Assembly (NCBI GenBank): GCA_964533965.1 | Contig: CAZHNN010000003.1 | Location: 1-64,000, forward strand | Direction: 5' to 3' | Length of the DNA stretch: 64,000 bases | Source of the DNA: RGIG3178 sp964533965 | Lineage (GTDB): Bacteria > Bacillota > Clostridia > Christensenellales > QAND01 | In this document: positions 1-8,401 of the stretch, in pieces | Position numbering within the stretch: position 1 is the stretch's first letter | Layout: each line of letters opens with the position of its first letter | Notes under the pieces: model-generated | What the model was told of the DNA's origin: nothing | The model's database searches: none | What the model saw: the letters and a program-made list of their open reading frames with translations, nothing else | Translations under genes and position numbers: made by a program

Positions 1-80
1 CTTCGAAAATACGCTCGCTACATAGTGCGGAACCGTTAAGGCGACTTATAAGGCCTGAATGTACTAGGTATAGAGACTGT

Positions 81-124
81 GAGCCACCGACAAGCCTTGC
101 CATGGCTTCACGGTGGCTCTTTTG
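81..124 (+). terminator. Rho-independent terminator
   Basis: GAGCCACCG at 81-89 pairs with CGGTGGCTC at 111-119, followed by TTTT. It probably ends a gene lying mostly upstream of the window. A short open frame stopping at 37-39 could be that gene's tail, but it is too short to identify. Confidence 0.75.
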
Positions 125-244
125 GATACATTTTGAAAATAGCCACGTTACGGACGGTCAGAATGCTCATTTATGTGTTATACTGTAAATATAGACGATG
201 ATCGATGTCGAGCTCCCAATCATGGAAAAGGGGTGGTATATCCT

Positions 245-1156
245 TTGTTTCATTCTGAGAATGCGCTTCAAACGCTGTGGCTTCGCGGCTCGGTCATTGA
301 ATCGGTTACCTATTCCCAGAACACCATGATTTGGATACTCAAAAACGCCTATGTGTCGCCCGAAAACGAAAACAACCCAGCCAAATGGTATCGCAGCGTG
401 GATTACATAGCGCTGTTTCTTTATAGCGCTTCTCCCATAGGATTTGCGCTGGATGAGCTCGGATGGGCGGATACTCCCGTCTATCGTCCCCAGGTGGACA
501 AGCCAGTCAAACACATGCGGCCATATCTGCAAAAGGCCATCGAAAAGACCGCGGTCATCACCTACCATCATCCGATGGAGATTTCTCTTTGCAACAAGCA
601 ATCGCGCCGGTTCGGCATTATGACGAGTATCCCGGGATACTTTCCGTTCGAACGGTTTCACATCGACCTGAAGTTTACCAGTGCTATCGCCGAATGGAGC
701 GGATACAGACAGCAATTGTACCAATCCGTCAATGAGCTGCATACAGTTGAGTTCCATGATGCGCGCATTGAAAAGATACTCTGGGATGGCACAAACATGA
801 CGTGGATCGTCTCCGGGGCCTGTATAACGACCAAAAACACAAACAATCAGCACCCTACGGATATGGCCGCGGGATTGATCACGTTAACCTTTTACGATTA
901 TTCGATTTCAATGCTTCTGTGCGAACCTGAAAATGAATTACCCGTTCATATGTTTGAGCAATTGATTCAAAACTCCGTGGATACCGAGGCGGTCATCTAC
1001 AAAGGTTGCCCGGTTGGGACTCCCCGTACAACGAAGTCACACCGGTTTGTCATTCGTTCCCGGGAAGTCTTCTCCTTTGATATTTCGTTCTCCAAAGCGG
1101 AAGCTATTTGGGATAACTATGTCTGCAAAGCCTGGTACCTAAGAGACAGCGACTAA
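245..1156 (+). CDS. Hypothetical protein with an internally duplicated domain
   Basis: I do not recognise this protein. It is soluble, with no signal peptide or membrane segment, and about 303 residues. Two stretches resemble each other: residues about 3-70 (pattern ...ALQTLWLRGSVIESV, then TMIWILKNAYV) and about 165-235 (ELHTVEFHDARIEKI, then MTWIVSGACIT). Each then runs through an Asn-rich turn into a hydrophobic strand, which suggests two copies of one beta-rich domain. I chose the TTG start at 245 because AAAAGGGGTGG lies about 8 bases upstream; an in-frame ATG at 173 has no ribosome site. It stands alone behind a terminator, so context gives no function. Confidence 0.6.
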   Translation: MFHSENALQTLWLRGSVIESVTYSQNTMIWILKNAYVSPENENNPAKWYRSVDYIALFLYSASPIGFALDELGWADTPVYRPQVDKPVKHMRPYLQKAIEKTAVITYHHPMEISLCNKQSRRFGIMTSIPGYFPFERFHIDLKFTSAIAEWSGYRQQLYQSVNELHTVEFHDARIEKILWDGTNMTWIVSGACITTKNTNNQHPTDMAAGLITLTFYDYSISMLLCEPENELPVHMFEQLIQNSVDTEAVIYKGCPVGTPRTTKSHRFVIRSREVFSFDISFSKAEAIWDNYVCKAWYLRDSD

Positions 1157-1329
1157 AGATTGCCGGGCCCAGCGAAAAGGCTCCTTTTGTCCACACCAAA
1201 CATAAACTCGCGTTTATAACATGAGTACTGCACTGGCATTGTCGTGAATAGGTTGGCGAATTTGCCCGTTTTGTTAACACAGCCTTTTGCGCTGCAGTAT
1301 GAATTTCTTGATGTAACAACAAAATGGCA

Positions 1330-1359
1330 TTGTGCTTGCCCATAAGCACAGGGTATAAT
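1330..1359 (+). promoter_or_regulatory. Sigma-A-type promoter for the chromate transporter pair
   Basis: TTGTGC at 1330-1335 and TATAAT at 1354-1359 are separated by 18 bases. They lie just upstream of a GGAGGTGG ribosome site and the ATG at 1379. The -10 is a perfect consensus and the -35 is weaker. Confidence 0.6.
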
Positions 1360-1378
1360 CGCATCTGGAGGTGGTCAG

Positions 1379-1963
1379 ATGAAGCGGGATTTCCGATTTC
1401 TGATCAAGCTGTTTACAGCCACATTCAATTTAAGCGCCTTTACCTTTGGCGGCGGCTATGTCATCGTACCGCTGATGCGCAAGAAATTCGTCGAACAGCT
1501 CCATTGGATCGAAGAGCAGGAGATGTTGGATATGATCGCCATCGCACAATCCTCTCCGGGTCCCATCGCGGTCAACACATCCATCATCATGGGATACCGA
1601 TTGGCCGGTATAGCGGGTGCGCTCATCACGGTTCTTGGCACCGTATTGCCGCCATTTCTCATCGTTTCGCTGATTGCTTTCGGCTATACCGCCGTTCGTG
1701 ACAACCGGATCGTGGCGCTGGTGCTCAAGGGCATGCAAGTTGGCGTCGCGGCGATGCTCACAAGCGTCGTATATGGCATGGTCAAGGACATCATTAAACA
1801 AAAGCGGTTCCAGCCGTTGTTCATCATGATCGCCGTGTTTGTGGCGGCAGCGTTCTTAAAGGTCAATGTTGCCATCATCATACTGGTGTGCGCCGTCATC
1901 GGCTTGGTTGAAATGGTGATTCAAAACAAAAAAGCGGTGCAAAAAGAAGGTGAAGTGCGTTGA
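1379..1963 (+). CDS. chrA: Chromate transporter, first half-size subunit (CHR family)
   Basis: 194 residues with about six membrane segments. The N-terminal CHR signature FGGGYVIVPLM is followed by the conserved SSPGPIAVNTS loop. In short-chain CHR systems two adjacent half-size proteins of opposite topology replace one long ChrA, and such pairs export chromate in Bacillus subtilis (YwrA/YwrB). The next gene starts inside this one's stop codon, consistent with a heterodimer made in fixed ratio. Substrate is inferred from the family; sulfate-related anions cannot be excluded. The start at 1379 has GGAGGTGG upstream. Confidence 0.85.
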   Translation: MKRDFRFLIKLFTATFNLSAFTFGGGYVIVPLMRKKFVEQLHWIEEQEMLDMIAIAQSSPGPIAVNTSIIMGYRLAGIAGALITVLGTVLPPFLIVSLIAFGYTAVRDNRIVALVLKGMQVGVAAMLTSVVYGMVKDIIKQKRFQPLFIMIAVFVAAAFLKVNVAIIILVCAVIGLVEMVIQNKKAVQKEGEVR

Positions 1964-2526
1964 TATACTTGCAGCTGTTCTGGAGTTTCTTTCAAATCGG
2001 ATTGTTCAGCATTGGCGGAGGATATGCGGCTTTGCCGCTGATCCAGCAGCAGATCATTACAGTACACGGCTGGCTTGATATTTCACAGTTCGCCGACGTG
2101 GTGACCATCTCGCAGATGACGCCCGGCCCCATCGCAACAGCCGCCGCCAGTTTCGTAGGAATCAAAGTGGCGGGCATTTTGGGTTCCGTAGTGGCTACCA
2201 TAGGCTGCGTGACGCCTTCGATCATCATCGTGTTGATCCTTGCGTATTTCTACACCAAATACCGCAACCTAAAAACCGTGCAGGGCGTGCTCAAAGGGTT
2301 GCGTCCCGCGGTGGTGGGCTTGATCGCGTCGGCGGGCTTGTCAATTCTCGCTCTGGCGCTTTGGAACGGCACCATCAAGACGTTTGGCTTTGCAAGCCTG
2401 GATTTTGTATCCATCGGTTTGTTTGCGGCTGCCCTATTTGCGTTGCAGAAATACAAACTCAACCCGATACTTCTTATGCTGGCAACCGGCATCGTGGGCT
2501 TGGGCCTGTATAGTTTCATCGGATAA
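1960..2526 (+). CDS. Chromate transporter, second half-size subunit (CHR family)
   Basis: 188 residues, the partner of the preceding CHR protein. It repeats the family signature as FSIGGGYAALPLI and the loop MTPGPIATAAASF, with about six hydrophobic segments. The start is TTG at 1960, overlapping the previous TGA as TTGA, so it is probably translationally coupled. Together the two chains match the length of a full CHR exporter. A palindrome-bounded non-coding stretch follows. Confidence 0.85.
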   Translation: MIYLQLFWSFFQIGLFSIGGGYAALPLIQQQIITVHGWLDISQFADVVTISQMTPGPIATAAASFVGIKVAGILGSVVATIGCVTPSIIIVLILAYFYTKYRNLKTVQGVLKGLRPAVVGLIASAGLSILALALWNGTIKTFGFASLDFVSIGLFAAALFALQKYKLNPILLMLATGIVGLGLYSFIG

Positions 2527-2537
2527 AGCGCATGAAA

Positions 2538-2773
2538 AAGGCATTGCCATGCGGCAATGCCTTAGGCCATCGACAAAGTCGCTGGCTTCAAGGGGGAATC
2601 CAATTCCCCCTTGAGCAACCCCCAGGAACGCCGTTTTTTTTGCGAAAAAACGCCGGGAAAAGGTGTTTTCCGACGCACATGTCGCCGGAAAACAGAATTT
2701 ATAGAATACTGTTGGTATTTCGAAAAGGTTTGTCGATACTCTGAGGCATTGCCATACGGCAATGCCTTTTTTT
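2538..2773. repeat. Paired palindromes between chrA and arsD, the second a terminator
   Basis: The hairpin AGGCATTGCC-AT-(G/A)-CGGCAATGCCT occurs at 2538-2563 and again at 2744-2773, with one loop base changed. Only the second has a run of seven T, so it can end transcription of the chromate pair. Between them are two more hairpins: a GGGGGAATT palindrome (2589-2613) and GTTTTCCGACG... with its complement (2665-2693). No coding sequence is seen. Confidence 0.7.
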
Positions 2774-2787
2774 ACGTTTTCAACTGA

Positions 2788-3189
2788 TCAATGGTGATGA
2801 TGGTGTCCATCACAGCAGTCGCAGTCTTCGCCATGCTCGCATCCGCAGTCATATTCGCCCTCGTGATCACAGCCGCAGCCGCAATCGTCCTCTTCTTCCT
2901 CTTCAAAGCCGCTGAACTGCACCAGGTCATTGCTTGTCGGGTATTCTCCGGATTTAGCCACCGCCCCATCCACAAGCGTGATGGGGAGCGCGCTCTCCCC
3001 CTGTGCCTGCAAAAGCGTTCTTACGGCTTCGTTTTCAAATGCCTGCGGGTCGTCTTGCAACCGGTGGCGTTCGATCGATACGCCCCATGCCTTTAGAAAC
3101 TGAATGCTGTTCTCCATCATGCTGATCTTCAGATCCTCAACGCTGCTTGTTGATCGCAAAGACCCTTCAAAAAGTTCTATTCGATGCAT
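2788..3189 (-). CDS. arsD: ArsD-like protein with Cys/His-rich tail
   Basis: 133 residues. Residues 1-95 follow the ArsD fold: a short N-terminal strand, then FLKAWGVSIERHRL, a run like PQAFENEAVRTLL, LPITLVDGAVAKSGEYPT. ArsD is an As(III) metallochaperone and weak repressor that hands arsenite to ArsA. The N-terminal Cys-Cys...Cys ligands of classical ArsD are absent here; the corresponding segment reads SLRSTSSVED. Instead the C-terminus has an acidic run (EEEEEDD), repeated CGC/CDC motifs and ends in five His. It lies 18 bases after arsR in one transcript, and no arsA, arsB or arsC is in the window. The metal handled may therefore not be arsenic; that is inference. Confidence 0.75.
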   Translation of the reverse strand: MHRIELFEGSLRSTSSVEDLKISMMENSIQFLKAWGVSIERHRLQDDPQAFENEAVRTLLQAQGESALPITLVDGAVAKSGEYPTSNDLVQFSGFEEEEEDDCGCGCDHEGEYDCGCEHGEDCDCCDGHHHHH

Positions 3190-3207
3190 GGCAATCTCCT
3201 CATTCGT

Positions 3208-3516
3208 TTAACATTGTACCATCGTGGTGTTTTTCGTATTGTGTGTCAGGGTATCAAGATAACGGCGCAGGTCGCCTACGCGTTCCGTATCGATGGAGTA
3301 ATGCATCCACGTCGCTTCTTTCCTGCCCCTGACAAGGCCGCATTCCGTGAGCACTTTCATGTGGTGTGAGAGCGTAGGCTGTGAGATGCACAGATGTTCG
3401 AGCAACATGCATGCGCACAGTTCCCCATTCCCCAGCAAAGCTAAAATGCGAAGTCTGGCAGGCTCGGATAATGCTTTGAACATTGCGGCTTCCCTTTCGC
3501 AATCCATCGCTTTCAT
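3208..3516 (-). CDS. arsR: ArsR/SmtB-family metal-responsive repressor
   Basis: 102 residues, a winged-helix repressor. The metal site is ELCACML, the CxC motif of arsenite-sensing ArsR, and the recognition helix is SQPTLSHHMKVL. Family members bind the promoter until metal releases them. I placed the start at 3516 because GGGGTGAG lies just before that ATG; a longer frame reaches 3579 but has no ribosome site and would run into the operator. It is the first gene of an arsR-arsD-like pair with an operator dyad over its own promoter. Confidence 0.88.
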   Translation of the reverse strand: MKAMDCEREAAMFKALSEPARLRILALLGNGELCACMLLEHLCISQPTLSHHMKVLTECGLVRGRKEATWMHYSIDTERVGDLRRYLDTLTHNTKNTTMVQC

Positions 3517-3558
3517 TTTTCTCACCCCATCGCTTTTGTAAAAGTGGAATATGTTTTT

Positions 3559-3587
3559 AGTATACGGGCGGATTGACATCTGTCAAT
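3559..3587 (-). promoter_or_regulatory. arsR promoter with overlapping operator dyad
   Basis: Read on the minus strand, TTGACA (3586-3581) and TATACT (3564-3559) are 16 bases apart. The -35 lies in the perfect dyad ATTGACA-TC-TGTCAAT (3572-3587), the expected form of an ArsR operator. This predicts autoregulation. Confidence 0.75.
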
Positions 3588-3617
3588 ATTTGCCCGGATG
3601 AGCACATGGCATACAGT

Positions 3618-4652
3618 TCAACCCACAGCGTTGCTTTTTCGAACACGCAGCAAGCATATGAGCAGTATCAGACCGCAGATCCCCACCACGGGATAGAGGT
3701 ACCTTACGAGGTTGACAAACCCCACCTGGCTTAACAGCAACGACGCTGCGGAAGACAGCAGCACGGTCACTCTCCATGCACCCTTGTTCTGCTGATCCGC
3801 CAACCTCGCCGCAAAGCCGTAGAGCGAACTCGCAGCCGTCGAATAGATCTCGGCTGCGATCACCACCGTATAGCCCAACTGAAGATATGCTGAAATCCTC
3901 CCGGCGAGATAGATCATGGGCACGTCACACCCCACCGCCGCCACAGGGCCGTACAGGATAGAAATGTGGATCATCAGCGCGCCCAACCCCAACCCTACCC
4001 CGCCGAAAATTGCTCCCAGTTTCATGGTTTTTCCGCTATAGGATCCGGCACCCAACGGACACAGCACCGCAATGCTCAATAGGATGTTGTAGGATACATA
4101 CAGAACGGCCATTGGCAGCCATGAAACGGGCGACACACCAGTTTTCACGGCAGGCGCTTCACTCGGAGCGGCAAGCGACAGAAGGCCTACGGTAAATACT
4201 CCCAAAAGCAAAAAGGGCATGACGATGCTTAAGCAATTGACAACGCCTTTGAACCCGAACAGAACGGTCGCGGAGGTAATCAAGGCCATCAACAGGCACC
4301 CAAGAAAGCCGTTAAGTCCAAACAGTTCGAACAGCGATCCGGAACCTGCGAACATCGTCGAAAGTGCCCCAAGCAGGAAAAAGGTGATTATGCCGTCGAT
4401 GACAGGAGCAAGCCTGCCTGCACAGGCACGAATGACTTCCAGGTGGGATTTGGCTTTAAACCTATTCCCCAACCGCATGATGCGAATGCCGAATGCGACG
4501 AACAGGACACAAGCAACTGCTATTCCGAAATACCCCATCACGCCGAAGCGCGTAAAAAACTGCAGCACTTCCTGACCCGTTGCAAAGCCTGCGCCGACGA
4601 CAGTGCTGATGTAAGCAGCCGCTATTTGATACGACGATAGCCCTTTTTTCAT
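3618..4652 (-). CDS. ykvI: YkvI-family membrane transporter (LeuT-like fold)
   Basis: 344 residues with about ten hydrophobic helices and no signal peptide. The N-terminus, SYQIAAAYISTVVGAGFATG, has the broken first helix with a GAGFATG turn typical of the amino acid/cation symporter superfamily, and the overall sequence resembles B. subtilis YkvI. The substrate is unknown. AGGGAGGG precedes the ATG at 4652. It is transcribed away from the following signalling gene and shows no operon partner. Confidence 0.75.
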   Translation of the reverse strand: MKKGLSSYQIAAAYISTVVGAGFATGQEVLQFFTRFGVMGYFGIAVACVLFVAFGIRIMRLGNRFKAKSHLEVIRACAGRLAPVIDGIITFFLLGALSTMFAGSGSLFELFGLNGFLGCLLMALITSATVLFGFKGVVNCLSIVMPFLLLGVFTVGLLSLAAPSEAPAVKTGVSPVSWLPMAVLYVSYNILLSIAVLCPLGAGSYSGKTMKLGAIFGGVGLGLGALMIHISILYGPVAAVGCDVPMIYLAGRISAYLQLGYTVVIAAEIYSTAASSLYGFAARLADQQNKGAWRVTVLLSSAASLLLSQVGFVNLVRYLYPVVGICGLILLICLLRVRKSNAVG

Positions 4653-5376
4653 TCGGCCCTCCCTGCTATGATGAAGCTGTACCCGTCATGAAAGAAAAAA
4701 TGCCGTCGCGAAATGGCACTGCTCTTAATTTGGATGCAATTGTTTTACATGCAGATTTCCAGCAAGACCTAAATTACTATACTTTGTCGCCGCTTCCGCT
4801 ATGCGAAAAACAGATAAGGGTGATGTATATGGACGAATGGAACGTGGCACGGTTCTTCTCCCGGCCCCGCAATGCCTGTCTCTTTTTTGGCACTGCAGCG
4901 CGCTGTATCAGGGGAAATCCCGACGTCGCGCATCAAGGTGCAGAAATCCCAGATCACTTTTTGCCACAAACGCAGCTTTGCTTATGTGTGGCTCCCGATA
5001 CACAAGATTACTGTTAAGCTTGATCACTGACTGCATGTCGAAAATCATCGATTTTCGTTGAATACGTACGATATAGTATATAGGGAATTTCCCGATTTGA
5101 TAGTAACTCTCCCGCCAGAGTGCAAACGGCTTCGGTTTTCCATGATAAGCCTGCTTCGGCAAGACACAAGGATTCAAAATGGATGTATGCTTTAACGATG
5201 TTATCTGATATAATAGTGTCATTCTAAGAAATGTTTGATATTCTTCTTCGTCCGTTTGATTACAGTGCGGCTATTAAGCATTGTCATATGATCCGGGGTT
5301 GTCATTTGTTCTCAACCCTGTAAATTGTTTCCACTATGTATGACGGTAGACTAGCCGAGTCGGGGGGGGGTGCAAA
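4653..5376. other. Long intergenic region, with a promoter near its right end
   Basis: No convincing gene in 724 bases. Short frames on both strands lack ribosome sites and family resemblance. Visible structure: a palindrome CGAAAATC-ATC-GATTTTCG (5039-5057), a GGGTTG/CAACCC hairpin (about 5296-5319), and an extended -10 promoter TGATATAAT (5206-5214) reading rightwards. That promoter would give the 5377 gene a leader of about 155 bases. No riboswitch class was recognised. Confidence 0.5.
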
Positions 5377-7893
5377 ATGAAAAAGATACCGGTGGCTGCC
5401 TCTATAGCGCTTTTTATGTGCCCCAGCCATGCTTTGGCAGCCCCTGCCGCCGTAACGGATGGGAATGGCGGCGTCGCTTCGCTTATTGCTCTTGTCAGCG
5501 TTCTGGCCATTTTGCTGCTGTTTTCGATTCTATTTCTGATTGTCAGCAGCCGCCGTAAAGCAAAGGCGGCCATGGATCAGCTGGAAATGGTCTCCGCTCT
5601 TCGAAAGACATTTATCAATGCCAGCGACGAGATCATCTATTTAAAAGACGAGCATCTCAATTACGTATTCGTCAACATTGCATTTGAAAAATTCTTCGGC
5701 GTAAAGGAACAGGACATTGTCGGCAAGGACGATTTTTTCCTGGGAGACGATGCGTTTGCAAAGCTTCGCCGCAAGTTTGACCTCGAAACCCTGGCCCAGG
5801 AAAAGCTCGTAGTAGATGAAATGTCCTACCGGGGCGGCATCTATGAGACGACCAAGTTTCCGATCCGTATGGAGAATGGCCGTATAGGTGTCGGTGCTTA
5901 CGTCAAGGACATCACCGAACAGCGCCGCAAAGAAAAGGAACATGTGATGGCTTCCATGCGGAACCAGATCCTGTTGGAGGTTTTCAGCCGCAATTTTTCA
6001 ACCCGCAACGAACTGTTGGATTACGCGCTCAACGAATCGCTGAAGCTGACCGGTAGCAAATACGGATACATCTATCTCTACGATGATACAAAGCAACAGC
6101 TCACGCTGGTTTCATGGACACATGATGTGATAGAAGACTGCTTGGTCAAGGATTCTGTGGATGTGTATCAATTGGATATGACGGGTATTTGGGGCGAAGC
6201 CATTCGCACAGGCAAGCCAATTGTACTCAACGATTTTAAATCGTCGCATCCGCTTAAAAAGGGGTATCCCGAAGGGCATGTAGAGCTAAAACGGTTCATG
6301 TGCATGCCGGTGCTCATCGCAGACCGCATCGTCGCAACCGCCGGATTCGGTAACAAGGAAGAGGATTACGACGACAACGATGTATACGAGATGACGCTTC
6401 TGATGAGCGGTGTGTGGAATGCTGTGCAGCGCCGCGATGCACTGGAAAGTCTTTCGTTCGAGCGCAACATGTCCATGCAGACGCTGCTGTCCATCGGTGA
6501 CGGCGTAATGGTGGTGGATCACATGGGCAGGGTGGAGATGCTCAACTCGGTGGCGGAGAATCTTACCGGCTTTTCCCTCTCCCAGGCGCAGGGAAAACAT
6601 TATCGCGACGTCTTCATGCTCTCCCACGACGTTACAGGAAAAATGATTGAAGACCCGATCGAAGCGGCGCTTAGCACCGGGCAGACGCACAACTTATCGG
6701 GACATGCCATACTCACATCCAAAGACGGTATAAGGTATTCGCTGGAGGACAGCGCCGCTCCCATCAAGGATGATTTTGGCAACACCGCCGGCGTTGTGGT
6801 GGTATTCCGAGATGCAACCAAGAAGATTGAACAGCAGCGGCACATCGAATACCTCAGCTTTCACGATTCTCAGACCGGCCTGTACAACCGCCGTTTCTTT
6901 GAAGAGGAAATGCGCAGGCTGGATACGCCGCGCAATTTGCCGATTACGATGATCATGCTGGATGTCAACAACCTAAAGCTTACCAACGATGTATTCGGCC
7001 ACAGCACGGGTGACGAGCTCTTGAAAAAGGTTTCCCAATCGCTCAAAGAAGCTTGCCGTTCAGACGATATCATTGCGCGCTGGGGCGGCGATGAATTTGT
7101 GTTGATGATGACCAATACCAATCCATCCGTTGCCGCATCCATCAAACGGCGCATCAAATCCGAATTTGCAAAACAGAGCGTGCGGGGCATTCGTGGCAGC
7201 GTTGCCGTCGGCTATGAGATCAAGAATACCATGGAGCAGAACCTGCAAGAGATACTCAATCAAGCCGAAGAACAGATGTACATCAACAAGACACTGGAAC
7301 ACGAAGAAACCAAAGCAATAGCGCTGGAGGCCATCGTAAACGCATATTCGAAGTTAACTCCACAGGCAAAGGAACAGGCTTTTCGCATCAGCAATCTCGT
7401 CGGAGCGTTCGCAAAAGAGCTTCAGCTTAGCGAAGAAGAGATAAGCGAAGTAAAGGAAACAGCCTATTTGAACGATATCGGGAAGATAGCACTGGATCCT
7501 GCAGTTCTTGCAAAACTTCCCTCAGAGTTTACCACCGAAGCCGAAATGCAGGAATTCCGGCGGCATCCGCTTGTCGGCTACCGCATACTAAAGTTTTTCG
7601 ATGCCAAGGATCAGATAGCCGAAGCGGTTCTCTCCCATCAGGAACGGTGGGATGGCGAAGGATTTCCCAAGAAGCTGCGGGGAGAGGATATTCCGTTCTA
7701 TGCGCGCATTATCATGCCGGCATTCGTTTTTGACCGCTATTATCAACTGACAGAGGATGGAAAGATGCCACCGATAGAGCATGTTCTGGACGAGTTGCGC
7801 AAACGTTCCGGTAAACTGCTTGACCCGAAATTGACCGAAGCGTTCATCCGCATGATCGAACGCAAAGGCGAGGAATTGTTGAAGCCTCAATAA
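5377..7893 (+). CDS. Membrane-anchored PAS-GAF-PAS-GGDEF protein with degenerate HD-GYP
   Basis: 838 residues. A signal-like N-terminus and a membrane helix at about 33-57 are followed by PAS (about 75-185), a GAF-like domain (190-350), PAS (365-490), GGDEF (495-655) and an HD-GYP-like domain (660-830). The cyclase motif is intact as RWGGDEF near residue 570, and the inhibitory site RxxD (RSDD) lies just before it, so c-di-GMP synthesis with product inhibition is likely. In the HD-GYP part the HD pair is ND (about 699-700), the early HxxR histidine is missing, and GYP is replaced by GEGFP. It is probably a non-catalytic or sensory domain. The gene ends directly at the hairpin array. Confidence 0.88.
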   Translation: MKKIPVAASIALFMCPSHALAAPAAVTDGNGGVASLIALVSVLAILLLFSILFLIVSSRRKAKAAMDQLEMVSALRKTFINASDEIIYLKDEHLNYVFVNIAFEKFFGVKEQDIVGKDDFFLGDDAFAKLRRKFDLETLAQEKLVVDEMSYRGGIYETTKFPIRMENGRIGVGAYVKDITEQRRKEKEHVMASMRNQILLEVFSRNFSTRNELLDYALNESLKLTGSKYGYIYLYDDTKQQLTLVSWTHDVIEDCLVKDSVDVYQLDMTGIWGEAIRTGKPIVLNDFKSSHPLKKGYPEGHVELKRFMCMPVLIADRIVATAGFGNKEEDYDDNDVYEMTLLMSGVWNAVQRRDALESLSFERNMSMQTLLSIGDGVMVVDHMGRVEMLNSVAENLTGFSLSQAQGKHYRDVFMLSHDVTGKMIEDPIEAALSTGQTHNLSGHAILTSKDGIRYSLEDSAAPIKDDFGNTAGVVVVFRDATKKIEQQRHIEYLSFHDSQTGLYNRRFFEEEMRRLDTPRNLPITMIMLDVNNLKLTNDVFGHSTGDELLKKVSQSLKEACRSDDIIARWGGDEFVLMMTNTNPSVAASIKRRIKSEFAKQSVRGIRGSVAVGYEIKNTMEQNLQEILNQAEEQMYINKTLEHEETKAIALEAIVNAYSKLTPQAKEQAFRISNLVGAFAKELQLSEEEISEVKETAYLNDIGKIALDPAVLAKLPSEFTTEAEMQEFRRHPLVGYRILKFFDAKDQIAEAVLSHQERWDGEGFPKKLRGEDIPFYARIIMPAFVFDRYYQLTEDGKMPPIEHVLDELRKRSGKLLDPKLTEAFIRMIERKGEELLKPQ

Positions 7894-7902
7894 TCAAAAA
7901 AA

Positions 7903-8259
7903 CCGAACCGACGGTCCGACCGTCGGTTTTTAAAGCCCCGATATCCAAAAAGTCAAACCGACGGTCCGACCGTCGGTCTTTTGTTTGCCCGCTTCCCTTT
8001 TCTGAGGAATTGTTAAAGCCCTAATATTAAAAAACCGAACCGGCGGTCCGACCGTCGGTTTTAAAGCTCCGATATCCAAAAAGCCAAACCGACGGTCCAA
8101 CCGTCGATTTTAAAGCTCCGATATCCAAAAAGTCAAACCGACGGTCCGACCGTCGGTTTTAAAGCCCCTATATCAAAAAACCAAGCCGACGGTCCGACCG
8201 TCGGTTTTAAAGCCCCTATATCAAAAAACCAAGCCGACGGTCCGACCGTCGGTTTTTTT
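7903..8259 (+). repeat. Tandem array of seven terminator-like hairpins
   Basis: Seven copies of a perfect or near-perfect palindrome, core CCGACGGTCCGACCGTCGG, each followed by a T-run. They start near 7906, 7956, 8038, 8086, 8136, 8184 and 8231. Spacing is 46-50 bases, apart from one 81-base step. Copies 3 and 4 carry point changes. The longer spacer (about 8003-8034) contains a degraded copy of the last codons of the upstream gene (GAGGAATTGTT...), so the array seems to have grown by duplicating the gene end with its terminator. The final copy has seven T. Confidence 0.9.
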
Positions 8260-8401
8260 GTTGCACACATCCCTTTTTTTATCGATTTAGTGCTTCGTAT
8301 AGGCTAAGAAATACGGATTTCTTGCGAAACAGCGTGGATTATGGGCTTACGAACAATATTCATACATAGGATACACCAAGGACGATAAGGAGGTGTTCCC
8401 T

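Noticed and set aside
4688..5222. Overlapping short frames on both strands (about 104-109 codons) between the YkvI and GGDEF genes
   Set aside because: No ribosome site, no recognisable motif and mixed composition. The minus-strand frame 4908-5222 looks slightly protein-like and could be a relic, but this cannot be supported.
7903..8259. CRISPR-like regular repeats
   Set aside because: The repeats are palindromes with T-runs and the spacers are similar to one another. There are no cas genes. This is a hairpin array.
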